Assembly (NCBI GenBank): GCA_036012905.1
Contig: DASCQF010000074.1
Span: forward strand, 11,169 to 75,168
Source of the DNA: NP936 sp002726085
Lineage (GTDB): Bacteria; Acidobacteriota; Vicinamibacteria; Vicinamibacterales; UBA8438
Direction of reading: 5' to 3'
Length of the DNA: 64,000 nt
How positions within the stretch are numbered: the stretch's first letter is position 1; every line of letters begins with the position of its first letter. The notes beneath the pieces are model-generated. The model saw only the letters and a program-made list of their open reading frames with translations, searched no databases and was not told the origin of the DNA. Of this stretch, positions 25,540 through 34,419 are shown in pieces. A program made the translations under genes and the position numbers.

Positions 25540-26478
25540 CTATTGTTGCTCCGCGGCGTAGCGACTGACCGGGGATATCTCGAGCGCTTCGAGCGTCTCC
25601 ATCGCCGCCTGCCGCACCTTCAAGCTCTGGTCTGCCTCGGCAAGCGCGGCTACAGGCGCCCGAAAATTCTCGCCCACGCTGACCGCACCGAGCGCCGCCA
25701 CGGCCCGCAGCCCGCTAATCATCACTTCGCTCGCCGGCTCTGCGAGTGTGTCCGACGTTACCAACCCTGCGACGTAGTCCCGGTCGAGCATCCGACCGAG
25801 CACCGTAGCGCCGCGTCCATCGCCATGACGCGCCAGTGCGATCGCGGCGTTCCACTGCACGTCCGGTGCCGGATCGCCGAGCGCGGCGCGTAGCGTAATG
25901 TGCGTTCCGTCGTCCGGCAACGCTCCCAGCGCGTAGACGACCATCTTGCGCACACCGGCATCCTGTGACTGATACATCTCCGCGAGGCGTGGCACCACCG
26001 CTGCATCACCCAGGGAGGCAAGCGCCCAGATCACGCTGATAGCGGTCTCTGTGTCTGCGTCGGCTTCGTTCAGCGCCTCGGTCAACGTCGCAACCGTCTC
26101 GGGCGGCGGGGCCTGGAGTCGCCCGATCGCCAACGCAAGATATCGCCGAACTCGCGGATCGTCGCCCTTCGACTCCACGAACGCCCGGACCAGGGCTGGC
26201 GCCAGATCCGGATACTGCAGCTCCGTGTCTGGCTCACCCATCAGCCGAGACAATTCGAAGGCTGCGGGCCATCGCCGCTCGCGTCCGCCGCTCCGCACCT
26301 CGGAGAGATACTCCTCTGGTGTCCGATCGTCGGCAACCATCATGCGAAAGCCGCCGTAGATCGCTGCGACGACGGCAACCACCGCGAGGGGGACGAGGAA
26401 GAACTGGACAGCGAGGGACGGCGCAGCCGCAAGCGGACTGACCGGGCGCGCGGGTTCGCGCTCGTCAAGCTTCTGCAT
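25540..26478 (-). CDS. Membrane-anchored HEAT-repeat protein of the bc-type operon
   Basis: 312 residues. An N-terminal membrane helix (about 25-48, VQFFLVPLAVVAVVAAIYGG) is followed by about six HEAT-like helical repeats (about 70-305; PEVRKMVVYALGAL-type units such as AGVRKMVVYALGAL and APDVQWNAAIALAR). First gene of the five-gene operon, 50 bases upstream of the Rieske gene. HEAT scaffolds bind proteins; an assembly or docking role in the complex is inferred from position only. Confidence 0.75.
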   Translation of the reverse strand: MQKLDEREPARPVSPLAAAPSLAVQFFLVPLAVVAVVAAIYGGFRMMVADDRTPEEYLSEVRSGGRERRWPAAFELSRLMGEPDTELQYPDLAPALVRAFVESKGDDPRVRRYLALAIGRLQAPPPETVATLTEALNEADADTETAISVIWALASLGDAAVVPRLAEMYQSQDAGVRKMVVYALGALPDDGTHITLRAALGDPAPDVQWNAAIALARHGDGRGATVLGRMLDRDYVAGLVTSDTLAEPASEVMISGLRAVAALGAVSVGENFRAPVAALAEADQSLKVRQAAMETLEALEISPVSRYAAEQQ

Positions 26479-26701
26479 GAGTGCGTCGGGATAGCCGAGA
26501 GCTCCTATTTACACCTATGCCGCCGGCATTTGTGCCTTTGGTCACAAGCGCTGTCAGAGCGTTACAACATCAACACCAAACAACGGTGGGATCTTACTAT
26601 GGTTCCCCAGAGCGGTCAACCCGACACCACCCGTTACCCGCTCATTCCGCTGACCTTACGCCAGCTGCCGTGGCCTGGGGAACATCCCGTGATTGGGCGA
26701 T
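26479..26701. other. Gap upstream of the bc operon
   Basis: 223 bases between the HEAT gene start and the dcd stop. It must hold the promoter of the respiratory operon, but I see no convincing -35/-10 pair, RNA or gene. Confidence 0.3.
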
Positions 26702-27253
26702 TCAGATCCGAGGCAGCGTCACCTCGCGCTGTGCCTGATACTTCCCGTGCTTGTCGGCGTACGACGTCTCGCAACGCTCGTCGCTCTGGAAGAACAGGAC
26801 CTGCGCGATCCCCTCGTTCGCGTAAATCTTCGCCGGGAGCGGCGTGGTGTTCGAAATCTCGAGCGTGGCCGTCCCCTCCCACTCCGGTTCGAACGGAGTG
26901 ACATTGACGATGATGCCGCATCGCGCGTAGGTCGACTTGCCGAGACAGACTGTCAGTATGTCTCTGGGAATGCGGAAATACTCGACCGTTCGAGCCAGCG
27001 CGAACGAGTTGGGCGGCACAATGCACACGTCGGCCTTGACATCGATGAACGAACGCGGGTCGAAGGCCTTTGGGTCTATCAGGGTGCTATTGATGTTGGT
27101 AAAGATCTTGAACTCGTCCGCCACCCTGATGTCATACCCGTAGGACGACAGCCCGAACGACACGACGTCCTCGCGCACCTGGCACTCGACAAACGGCGAG
27201 ATCATGCCGCCGCGGGCCATTTCCTTGATCCACCGATCCGATTTGATACTCAT
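26702..27253 (-). CDS. dcd: dCTP deaminase
   Basis: 183 residues, the usual length. Motifs SSYGYDIRV, IVPPNSFALARTVEYFRIP, GKSTYARCGIIVNVTPFEPEWEG (with the catalytic glutamate) and GIAQVLFF are intact. It deaminates dCTP to dUTP, the first step to dTMP in many bacteria. No strong ribosome site is visible before its ATG; a structured repeat (27261-27353) lies just upstream. Confidence 0.96.
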   Translation of the reverse strand: MSIKSDRWIKEMARGGMISPFVECQVREDVVSFGLSSYGYDIRVADEFKIFTNINSTLIDPKAFDPRSFIDVKADVCIVPPNSFALARTVEYFRIPRDILTVCLGKSTYARCGIIVNVTPFEPEWEGTATLEISNTTPLPAKIYANEGIAQVLFFQSDERCETSYADKHGKYQAQREVTLPRI

Positions 27254-27260
27254 TTTCTAG

Positions 27261-27353
27261 GTGGGGCGCTGCCCCACACCCCGACTCGTCGCTAGTGGGA
27301 CCCCATCGCCCCACGCCGCTTCCTCGCGGGCGCGCACGTGCGCGCCGCCAGCC
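27261..27353 (+). repeat. Structured intergenic repeat, copy 2
   Basis: Copy of the element at 13020-13112, same strand orientation. The first hairpin is GTGGGGC/GCCCCAC with a three-base loop; the closing pair is swapped relative to copy 1. GCGCACGTGCGC is conserved exactly. Here it sits in the 5' region of dcd rather than after a gene, so it cannot simply be a terminator for one neighbour. Confidence 0.65.
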
Positions 27354-27401
27354 CAAGCTTTTGACTCTTGGCTCTAGGCTTTGGGCGCTCCACACGCTGT
27401 T

Positions 27402-27462
27402 GAAGCCGGCGAAGCCCTCCGGCTTCTCCTGACTCCTGTCTCCTGTCTCCCGACTCCTGGAG
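27402..27462 (-). repeat. Heptad-plus-hairpin intergenic repeat, copy 3 (full)
   Basis: On the minus strand: four GGAG-type heptads followed by the hairpin GAAGCC-GGAG-GGCTTC and CGCCG, directly after the DUF2905 gene. A 33-base stretch is identical to the copy at 36.5 kb. Confidence 0.75.
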
Positions 27463-27470
27463 CATACGGA

Positions 27471-27665
27471 TCATCGTCTCCACCACATCAACAGCAGCGT
27501 CAGGGCGACGCTCGCCAGCACCGATGTCGCGATCGGGATATACACGGTCAGGTTGTCACGCCGATACACGATGTCACCCGGCAGCCGTCCCAGGGGCAAC
27601 CCGAGCATCAGCAGCGCGCCGACCCCTGCCAGCGCCAGGCCGGTCACGACCAGGATCTTTCCCAT
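27471..27665 (-). CDS. DUF2905 small membrane protein
   Basis: 64 residues: two membrane helices (about 3-22 and 40-60) with the conserved LGRLPGDIVYRRDNLTVYIPI between them, which identifies DUF2905. Function unknown. The ATG at 27665 gives the family N-terminus GKILVVTGLAL; AGGGG lies just before it. It follows ndk by 45 bases on the same strand. Confidence 0.85.
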   Translation of the reverse strand: MGKILVVTGLALAGVGALLMLGLPLGRLPGDIVYRRDNLTVYIPIATSVLASVALTLLLMWWRR

Positions 27666-27710
27666 CGGCCCCTGATCGTTGCCCCGCTCCGCACGCGGGC
27701 GCAAGCATCG

Positions 27711-28124
27711 CTAACCCAACTCGACGCCGCGGAAGAAATAGCCGAGCTCGAACGCCGCGGTCTCCGGCGCATCGGAACCATGCGTCGCGTTGTGCTCGAT
27801 GGAGCTGCCGAACTGCCGCCGCAGGGTCCCCTCATCGGCCTTGGCCGGGTCGGTGGCCCCCATCAGCGTACGCCAGCGCGTGATGGCGTCGAGCGACTCG
27901 AGCGCCAGCACGACGGCCGGTCCAGACGACATGAAGGTCGTCAGGCTGTCAAAGAAAGGCCGCTCGCGGTGAACCGCGTAGAAGCCCTCCGCGTCGGTCT
28001 TGGTCAACCGCACCAGCCGCATCCCACGCAGGCTGAAGCCTGCCTCGTTGACTCGCTGCAAGATGGCCCCCGTGTGGCCGGCCAACACCGCGTCGGGTTT
28101 GATAATCGCAAACGTGCGTTCCAT
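27711..28124 (-). CDS. ndk: Nucleoside diphosphate kinase
   Basis: 137 residues. ERTFAIIKPDAV at the start, the phospho-histidine in NATHGSDAPETA, and a C-terminal ELGYFF are all family features. It equilibrates NTPs and NDPs. GGAG precedes the ATG at 28124, and an upstream in-frame start would add eight non-family residues. Downstream of korB. Confidence 0.96.
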   Translation of the reverse strand: MERTFAIIKPDAVLAGHTGAILQRVNEAGFSLRGMRLVRLTKTDAEGFYAVHRERPFFDSLTTFMSSGPAVVLALESLDAITRWRTLMGATDPAKADEGTLRRQFGSSIEHNATHGSDAPETAAFELGYFFRGVELG

Positions 28125-28193
28125 ACATCTCCGTTCATCCTCGAACACCCCTGGCGCCCGGCTGTGCCCCTGGGCTGCCAGACCGTAACCCCT

Positions 28194-29237
28194 CTAGCCG
28201 AGTGCCTCCATGATCTCGTTCAGCACCGATTCCGGCGGCCGCACCTGATTCTGCGGCAGCGCGGCCAGCGGCTCGTCCACGAGGTTCAGCGTCGCCAGGA
28301 AGTCTTCTGCCTTGGGCTCGACATAGACGAGACCTGTCGCGAACTCGCCCCGCTCGTGGGTCTCGTGCAGCACCCGGAGCGCCCGCATCTTGTCTGTCGG
28401 GTCGTAGCCATCGTCGAGCTTTTTCAGGTAGAGGTGGGACCCATCGTGTAGCCTCACCTCTTGCGTCGTGCCCGGCTCGTAATCCACGTTGATGTCCTCG
28501 AAGTACGGCACGAAATCGAGCTCCTCCAACGGATCGTCGTGACTCTTCAGATACGCATAGCTCTTGGTCGAGCCCTCATGGTCGTTGAAAGTCACGCAGG
28601 GCGAGAGCACATCGATCATGGCTGTGCCGCGATGACCGATCGCCGCCTTCAGCACCGCCGTCAGCTGCTTCTTGTCTCCCGAGAACGAGCGCGCCACGAA
28701 GGTCGCCCCAAGTTGGATGGCCAGCGCGCAGGTGTCGATGGGTGGCAGGTCGTTGACCACACCCGTCTTCAGGGTGGAACCCATATCGGCGGTTGGCGAA
28801 AACTGCCCCTTCGTCAGACCGTAGCACCCGTTGTCCTCGATGATGTAGATCATCGGAATATTCCGCCGCATCAGATGCACGAACTGCCCAATCCCAATCG
28901 CCCCGGTGTCGCCGTCGCCGCTCACACCGATTGCCACAAGGTCTTTGTTGGCGAGCAACGCACCAGTGCCGACCGATGGCATCCGGCCATGCACGGAGTT
29001 GAAACCGTGGGAGGACCCAAGGAAATACGCCGGACTCTTGCTCGAGCAACCGATGCCGGACAGCTTCACGACCTTTGTGGGGTCGACCCCCATACTGAAG
29101 CACGCGTCGATGATCCGTTCCGATATGGCATTGTGCCCGCACCCAGCGCACAGGGTGGTCTTGCTGCCGCGGTACACTGGAAGCTCGAGGCCGAGCCTGT
29201 TGCTCTTCTTCTTGGGAGTGGGTATCGCTGTAGCCAC
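28194..29237 (-). CDS. korB: 2-oxoacid:ferredoxin oxidoreductase, beta subunit
   Basis: 347 residues. LCAGCGHN near the N-terminus, IGCSSKSPAYF and the thiamine-diphosphate motif GDGDTGAIGIGQFVHLMRRN are present. With KorA it oxidises a 2-oxoacid to acyl-CoA and reduces ferredoxin. Position downstream of mdh-sucCD points to 2-oxoglutarate as substrate. GTG start with AAAGGA upstream. No ferredoxin gene or delta subunit is in the cluster. Confidence 0.92.
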   Translation of the reverse strand: MATAIPTPKKKSNRLGLELPVYRGSKTTLCAGCGHNAISERIIDACFSMGVDPTKVVKLSGIGCSSKSPAYFLGSSHGFNSVHGRMPSVGTGALLANKDLVAIGVSGDGDTGAIGIGQFVHLMRRNIPMIYIIEDNGCYGLTKGQFSPTADMGSTLKTGVVNDLPPIDTCALAIQLGATFVARSFSGDKKQLTAVLKAAIGHRGTAMIDVLSPCVTFNDHEGSTKSYAYLKSHDDPLEELDFVPYFEDINVDYEPGTTQEVRLHDGSHLYLKKLDDGYDPTDKMRALRVLHETHERGEFATGLVYVEPKAEDFLATLNLVDEPLAALPQNQVRPPESVLNEIMEALG

Positions 29238-29305
29238 GGTGCGTCCTTTTCGATGTGTCGTGTGTCTCTGTTCGATCCCGAGAGCAAGAGAGTCGCGCGA
29301 AGGCC

Positions 29306-31201
29306 CTACTCGCCGCCGACCCCAGCGTCGTGCGGGCTCGGTCCATCCGCCACCGCGTACTGGACCCGGTAGCCCTCCTGAATCAGGATGTCGTCGGTGA
29401 TGGTGCGCGCGGCGACCGGCTCTCCGGCGTAGTTCAGGACGCTTCGGAGCCGCCCCGCCAGCTCGGCTCGCAGCTCGAGCCGCATCAACGTCGCCATCTG
29501 CGCATCACGGTTCTGCTCGACCACATATACACGGTCGTGCCGCTCGATGAACGACGCGAGGGCAGACCGAAACGGGTAGGCCCGCAACCGATAATACGAG
29601 GTGCGCACGTCGGCCTCTTCTTTCAGCTGATCGCGACTCTCGACCACGGCCCAGTGTGTGGTGCCATACGCGATGATGCCGACCCGCGCCCTCCGGTTGA
29701 TCTCCACGATCGGAGCCGGCATCCAGTTGCGCGCGGTCTCGAACTTGCGCGTCAACCGATCGACGTTTTTCCGGTAATCGTCCGAGCGCTCGCTGTACTG
29801 ACCCCAGTCGTTGTGGCCGGACCCCCGGCAGAAATACGCCGGCATCTCGTTCCCAGGAACCGACCGATAGGGAATGCCGTCGCCATCCACGTCCCGATAG
29901 CGCCCAAACCGCCCGATCCGCTCGAGGGCTTCTGCGTCGAGCAACTTGCCCCGGTCGATCGGCTTGGACGGATACTCGAACTTGGGTGACATCCACGTGT
30001 TCATGCCCAGATCCAGGTCGCTCAGCACGAAGATCGGCGTTTGAAAACGCTCCGCGAGGTCGAACGCCGTCACCGCCATGGAATAGCACTCATCCGGTGA
30101 AGACGGGAACAGGAGCGGGTGACGGGTGTCCCCGTGAGAGAGGAACGCCGTCGACAGCACGTCACCCTGCGCCGTCCGCGTCGGCAACCCGGTCGCCGGT
30201 CCCACACGCTGAACGTCAAATATCACTGCCGGGACCTCGGCGTAGTAGCCGAGACCGGCAAACTCACCCATTAGCGAGATTCCGGGTCCCGACGTCGCCG
30301 TCATCGACCGCCCTCCCGCCCAACCGGCGCCAAGCGCCATGCCGAGCGCCGCGATCTCATCCTCTGCCTGCACGACGGCGAAGGTCGCCTTGCCCGTCTC
30401 TTTGTCGACCCGGTACTTGCGCAGATAGTCGATGAGCGTCTCGCAGAGCGACGACGACGGTGTGATTGGATACCAGGTGACGACGGTCACTCCCGCCATC
30501 ATGCAGCCGATGGCGGCGGCGGAGTTGCCGTCGATCAGGATGCGCCCCTGGTTCTCGTCCATCGCCTCAATGAGACACGGATCCCGCTTTTCGAGATGCT
30601 CTTTGGCGAACGCATAGCCGGCATCGAGCGCCTGCCGGTTGATGGCCACGACCTTCTCCTTGTTTCCGAACTGCTTGCGCAGAGCGGCCTCCATCTGGTC
30701 GAGCTCGATCCCGAGCAGCCGCGCCAATACACCGTCATAGATCATGTTGCGGACACGACGGCGCAACTTGACGTCCCGGGACACTTCGGCGACCAGCTTT
30801 TCGAACGGCACCGGGTAGAACACGACGTCGCTGCGCACGCTGTTCAGCTTCAGCGGCTCGTCGTAGATCACCGCGGAGCCCGCATCGAGATTGAGCACAT
30901 CCTCCTGCGCCGTCTCCGAATTCATCGCGACAAGGATCTCGGACTTCTTCTTCCAGCCGATATAGCCGTTCTTGTTGACTCGGATCGTGAACCAGGTAGG
31001 CAGACCGGCGATATTCGACGGGAACAAGTTCTTGGCCGAAACGGGCACGCCCATCTGAAAAATCGAGCGTAGCAGCACGAGGTTGGCGGTCTGGCTACCC
31101 GAGCCGTTCACCGTCGCGACCTGGACGGTGAAATCATTGACGCTGAACTCGATGGATGGTTCGGATGGACGCTCTTCGCCTGCGACGTCGGACGCGGACA
31201 T
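29306..31201 (-). CDS. korA: 2-oxoacid:ferredoxin oxidoreductase, fused gamma-alpha subunit
   Basis: 631 residues. The N-terminal gamma domain (about 20-200, with VATVNGSGSQTANLVLLRSI) is fused to the alpha domain (about 215-590, beginning GNSAAAIGCMMAGVTVVTWYPITPSS). The motif SGPGISLMGEFAGL is typical. The fusion is common in aerobic bacteria and halophiles. GAGGAA lies before the ATG. korB follows after 68 bases. Confidence 0.92.
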   Translation of the reverse strand: MSASDVAGEERPSEPSIEFSVNDFTVQVATVNGSGSQTANLVLLRSIFQMGVPVSAKNLFPSNIAGLPTWFTIRVNKNGYIGWKKKSEILVAMNSETAQEDVLNLDAGSAVIYDEPLKLNSVRSDVVFYPVPFEKLVAEVSRDVKLRRRVRNMIYDGVLARLLGIELDQMEAALRKQFGNKEKVVAINRQALDAGYAFAKEHLEKRDPCLIEAMDENQGRILIDGNSAAAIGCMMAGVTVVTWYPITPSSSLCETLIDYLRKYRVDKETGKATFAVVQAEDEIAALGMALGAGWAGGRSMTATSGPGISLMGEFAGLGYYAEVPAVIFDVQRVGPATGLPTRTAQGDVLSTAFLSHGDTRHPLLFPSSPDECYSMAVTAFDLAERFQTPIFVLSDLDLGMNTWMSPKFEYPSKPIDRGKLLDAEALERIGRFGRYRDVDGDGIPYRSVPGNEMPAYFCRGSGHNDWGQYSERSDDYRKNVDRLTRKFETARNWMPAPIVEINRRARVGIIAYGTTHWAVVESRDQLKEEADVRTSYYRLRAYPFRSALASFIERHDRVYVVEQNRDAQMATLMRLELRAELAGRLRSVLNYAGEPVAARTITDDILIQEGYRVQYAVADGPSPHDAGVGGE

Positions 31202-31283
31202 TCAGGTTCCTCAGGGTGACGGCGTGGTGGTTGGCTGACTGGGACGTCGTCGTGCCCTCCACGACACCACGCAGACCAACCTT

Positions 31284-31289
31284 ATTGTA
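31284..31289 (-). promoter_or_regulatory. Candidate -10 of korAB
   Basis: TACAAT on the minus strand, predicting a leader of about 76 bases that contains a perfect small hairpin (31249-31265, GTCGTG/CACGAC). No good -35 is visible. The 195-base gap has no gene. Confidence 0.35.
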
Positions 31290-31396
31290 GCATTTTCCGT
31301 TCAGATTCCGGGGCCAGGACGACCCGTCACGCCGTTGGTAGGGCTCGCGCGAAGCTGCGCCGAGGGTCTCCTCGCGACATCTCCAGACCGCCTGTC

Positions 31397-32278
31397 TCAA
31401 GCTGAATTCGGTTCGAGCGCTGCGGCGACCGCCGCGCCGATTTCGGATGGACTCCGCACGACAGTCACGCCGCCTGCTGTCAGCGCCGCCATCTTCTCGG
31501 CGGCCGTGCCCGTGCCTCCTGAGATGATGGCTCCGGCATGTCCCATACGCCGACCGGGTGGGGCCGTCTGACCGGCAATGAATCCGACGACTGGCTTGCT
31601 CACGTGCTCGCGTATGTAGACCGCGGCATCTTCCTCGGCGGTGCCGCCGATCTCGCCGATCAGCACAATTGCCTCGGTCGCCTCGTCCTGCTCGAACAGC
31701 CTGAGGGTGTCGATGAAGCTCGTGCCGATCAACGGGTCGCCGCCTATCCCGATACAGGTCGTCTGGCCCAATCCCAGCAGCGTCAACTGGTGAATCGCCT
31801 CGTAGGTCAATGTCCCGCTCTTCGAGACGATGCCGACGGGACCCTCGCGGCAGATGTGCCCCGGTATGATGCCGGCCTTCGCCTGTCCCGCCGAGATAAG
31901 CCCGGGACAATTGGGTCCGATCAACCGGCTCTCACGGCCATCGAGGAACCTCAATGCCCGCATTATATCCAAGGTCGGGATCCCCTCCGTGATGCACACA
32001 ATGAGCCCGAGCGCCGCGTCCGCCGCCTCCATGACCGCGTCGGCAGCCACCGCTGGCGGCACGAAAATGACCGACGCGCTCGCACCGGTCTCACGCACGG
32101 CCGACTCGACGGTGTTGAAGACGGGGAATCCCTCGTGGCTCGTGCCACCTTTGCCAGGTGTGACCCCTCCCACGACGGTCGTGCCGTACTCGGCGGCCTC
32201 TCGCGCGTGAAACGTGCCCTCACGACCGGTCAGTCCCTGCACCAGCAACCGGGTCTGCTTGTCTATCAGGACGGCCAT
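31397..32278 (-). CDS. sucD: Succinyl-CoA synthetase alpha subunit
   Basis: 293 residues. GLTGREGTFHAREA binds CoA, and the phospho-histidine is in GRRMGHAGAIISGG. LIGEIGGTAEE is also conserved. It converts succinyl-CoA to succinate with ATP or GTP formation. Starts 14 bases after sucC, no clear ribosome site. Confidence 0.96.
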   Translation of the reverse strand: MAVLIDKQTRLLVQGLTGREGTFHAREAAEYGTTVVGGVTPGKGGTSHEGFPVFNTVESAVRETGASASVIFVPPAVAADAVMEAADAALGLIVCITEGIPTLDIMRALRFLDGRESRLIGPNCPGLISAGQAKAGIIPGHICREGPVGIVSKSGTLTYEAIHQLTLLGLGQTTCIGIGGDPLIGTSFIDTLRLFEQDEATEAIVLIGEIGGTAEEDAAVYIREHVSKPVVGFIAGQTAPPGRRMGHAGAIISGGTGTAAEKMAALTAGGVTVVRSPSEIGAAVAAALEPNSA

Positions 32279-32292
32279 AACTGGGGTACTAC

Positions 32293-33453
32293 CTACGCCA
32301 GCGCGAGCCCGACGACCTGTCGAGCCGCCTCACCCATGCTGTCGGCTGTCGTGAAATTCAGACCGCTGTCTCGCAGCATCCGTTTCCCCTCGTCGACGTT
32401 GGTGCCTTCCATCCGCACCACGACCGGCACCTTCACGCCGAGCTCCGTCACGGCGGCGATGACGCCTTCGGCCAGCACGTCGCATCGCAGAATCCCACCG
32501 AAGATATTGACGAGCACCGCGGTCACTTTTGTGTCCGACAAGAGAATCCGGAATGCATTCCGAATCTGTTCCGCGCTGGCTCCCCCGCCAACATCCAGAA
32601 AATTTGCAGGCTCGCCACCGGCCAGTTTGATGATGTCCATGGTGGCCATGGCGAGACCGGCGCCGTTGACCATGCACCCGATGCTGCCGTCGAGCCGGAT
32701 GTAGTTGAGCGCGTACTTCGACGCCTCGATCTCCAGCTCCTCTTCCTCGGCCAGATCCCTCAGCTCGCCCAGCTCTGGATGACGGAACAGCGCGTTGTCA
32801 TCGAGCGTCACCTTCGCGTCGAGCGCCACCACGTCCTCGGTTGCCGTCACGACCAACGGATTGATCTCGATCAGGGACGCGTCGACCGCCTGGAACGCCG
32901 CATACACGCTCTGCATCAGCGAGGCCGCCGCGCGCGCCGGGGGTCCCGTCAGACCGATAGCGTCAGCCAGCCGCCGGGCCTGGAATGCGGCCAGCCCCAC
33001 GCCGGGGTCGATGTGCACCTTGTGGATGAGCTCAGGCGTCTCGGCCGCCACCTGCTCGATGTCCATTCCTCCGGCGGCGCTGGCCATCATCAGGGGCAGT
33101 TGCGTCGTCCGGTCGATCAAGAGTCCGAGATACAGCTCGTTGACGATTTCGAGCCCTTCCTCGATCAGCAGACGGGACACCACTCTCCCTCCGGGACCGG
33201 TCTGTGCGGTGACCAACGTCATTCCGAGGATCTCGCCTGCGATCCGCTCGGCATCCCCAACGGTCTCGGCGAGCTTGACGCCCCCGCCTTTGCCGCGTCC
33301 GCCGGCGTGGATCTGCGCCTTGACGACAACGCGCCCCCCAAGACGGCGGGCTGCGTCGCCGACCTCCGTCACCGAGAACACCGCCTCACCTCGCGGCGCG
33401 GCGACGCCGTGCTGCGCGAGCAGCCCCTTGCCCTGATACTCGTGAATCTTCAC
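32293..33453 (-). CDS. sucC: Succinyl-CoA synthetase beta subunit
   Basis: 386 residues. MKIHEYQGKGLLAQHGV at the start, the ATP-grasp KAQIHAGGRGKGGGVK, and VNIFGGILRCD near the C-terminus are typical. GTG start, eight bases after the mdh stop. Partner of SucD. Confidence 0.96.
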   Translation of the reverse strand: MKIHEYQGKGLLAQHGVAAPRGEAVFSVTEVGDAARRLGGRVVVKAQIHAGGRGKGGGVKLAETVGDAERIAGEILGMTLVTAQTGPGGRVVSRLLIEEGLEIVNELYLGLLIDRTTQLPLMMASAAGGMDIEQVAAETPELIHKVHIDPGVGLAAFQARRLADAIGLTGPPARAAASLMQSVYAAFQAVDASLIEINPLVVTATEDVVALDAKVTLDDNALFRHPELGELRDLAEEEELEIEASKYALNYIRLDGSIGCMVNGAGLAMATMDIIKLAGGEPANFLDVGGGASAEQIRNAFRILLSDTKVTAVLVNIFGGILRCDVLAEGVIAAVTELGVKVPVVVRMEGTNVDEGKRMLRDSGLNFTTADSMGEAARQVVGLALA

Positions 33454-33461
33454 AGGCCTGT

Positions 33462-34388
33462 TCAGAACCCGAGCACGCCGACGAGCTCTCTGACGGCATC
33501 GGCCGATTTGTCGAGCGCCGCTTGCTCACCGGCTTCGAGCTTGATTTCGATGATCTGTTCGGCCCCACCGGCACCCAGTTTCACCGGCACCCCGACAAAC
33601 AGGTCGCGGATGCCATACTCGCCCTGCAGCAGGACCGCGCACGGCAGTATCTTCTTCTTGTCCTTCAGGATCGCCTCCACCATTTCGACCACGGCGGAGC
33701 CGGGTGCATAGAACGCACTTCCGGTACCCAGCAGCTTCACAATCTCCGCACCACCGCCCGCCGTGCGGGTCACGATCGCGTCGATCGTTGCCTGGTCGAG
33801 CAGCTCCGTGATCGGTATACCGGCCACGGTGGAGTACCGCGGCAGCGGTACCATCGTGTCGCCGTGCCCGCCCAGCACAAACGCGTGCGTGTTCTCTACC
33901 GATACCTTCAAGGCATCGGCGATGAATGACCGCATCCGGGCCGAATCCAGCACTCCCGCCATCCCGACGACCCGCTCCCGCGGGAACCCACTCTCACGGT
34001 GAACGACCTGGCACATCGCATCCAATGGGTTCGTCACAGGAATGATTATGGAATCGGGCGAGTACTTGACGACCTCGGCGGTGACCGCCTTGATGATCCC
34101 GGCATTTTTCTGCAGCAGGTCGTCACGGCTCATGCCCGGCTTTCGCGCAAGACCGGCCGTGATCACGACCACGGCCGAGCCGGTCGTGTCGGCGTAGTCG
34201 TTGGTACCAAGCACGCGCGCATCCGAACCCTCAATTGGACAGGCCTCGAACATGTCGAGCCCCTTGCCCTGTGGCACGCCGTCCAGAATGTCCAGCAGCA
34301 CGACATCCGCGAGTTCCTTATTGGCGATGCCACGGGCCGCCGTCGCACCAACATGCCCGGATCCGATGACACTAACTTTTCCAATCAT
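33462..34388 (-). CDS. mdh: Malate dehydrogenase (LDH-like class)
   Basis: 308 residues. NAD fold GSGHVGATAARGIA, VVITAGLARKPGMSRDDLL with the substrate arginine, PVTNPLDAM, and the catalytic histidine in LGGHGDTMVPL. The short LDH-like form is common outside Proteobacteria. It leads the mdh-sucC-sucD cluster, and the icd tail lies 31 bases upstream. Confidence 0.96.
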   Translation of the reverse strand: MIGKVSVIGSGHVGATAARGIANKELADVVLLDILDGVPQGKGLDMFEACPIEGSDARVLGTNDYADTTGSAVVVITAGLARKPGMSRDDLLQKNAGIIKAVTAEVVKYSPDSIIIPVTNPLDAMCQVVHRESGFPRERVVGMAGVLDSARMRSFIADALKVSVENTHAFVLGGHGDTMVPLPRYSTVAGIPITELLDQATIDAIVTRTAGGGAEIVKLLGTGSAFYAPGSAVVEMVEAILKDKKKILPCAVLLQGEYGIRDLFVGVPVKLGAGGAEQIIEIKLEAGEQAALDKSADAVRELVGVLGF

Positions 34389-34419
34389 GGCGAGTTCATT
34401 GCTCCCTTCAGCCCGGCGG

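Noticed and set aside
22814..25561. Long plus-strand frames (393 and 511 codons) opposite the cytochrome b and Rieske genes
   Set aside because: No recognisable family, composition is His/Arg/Gln-rich as expected for the complement of membrane-protein genes, and the minus-strand genes are certain.
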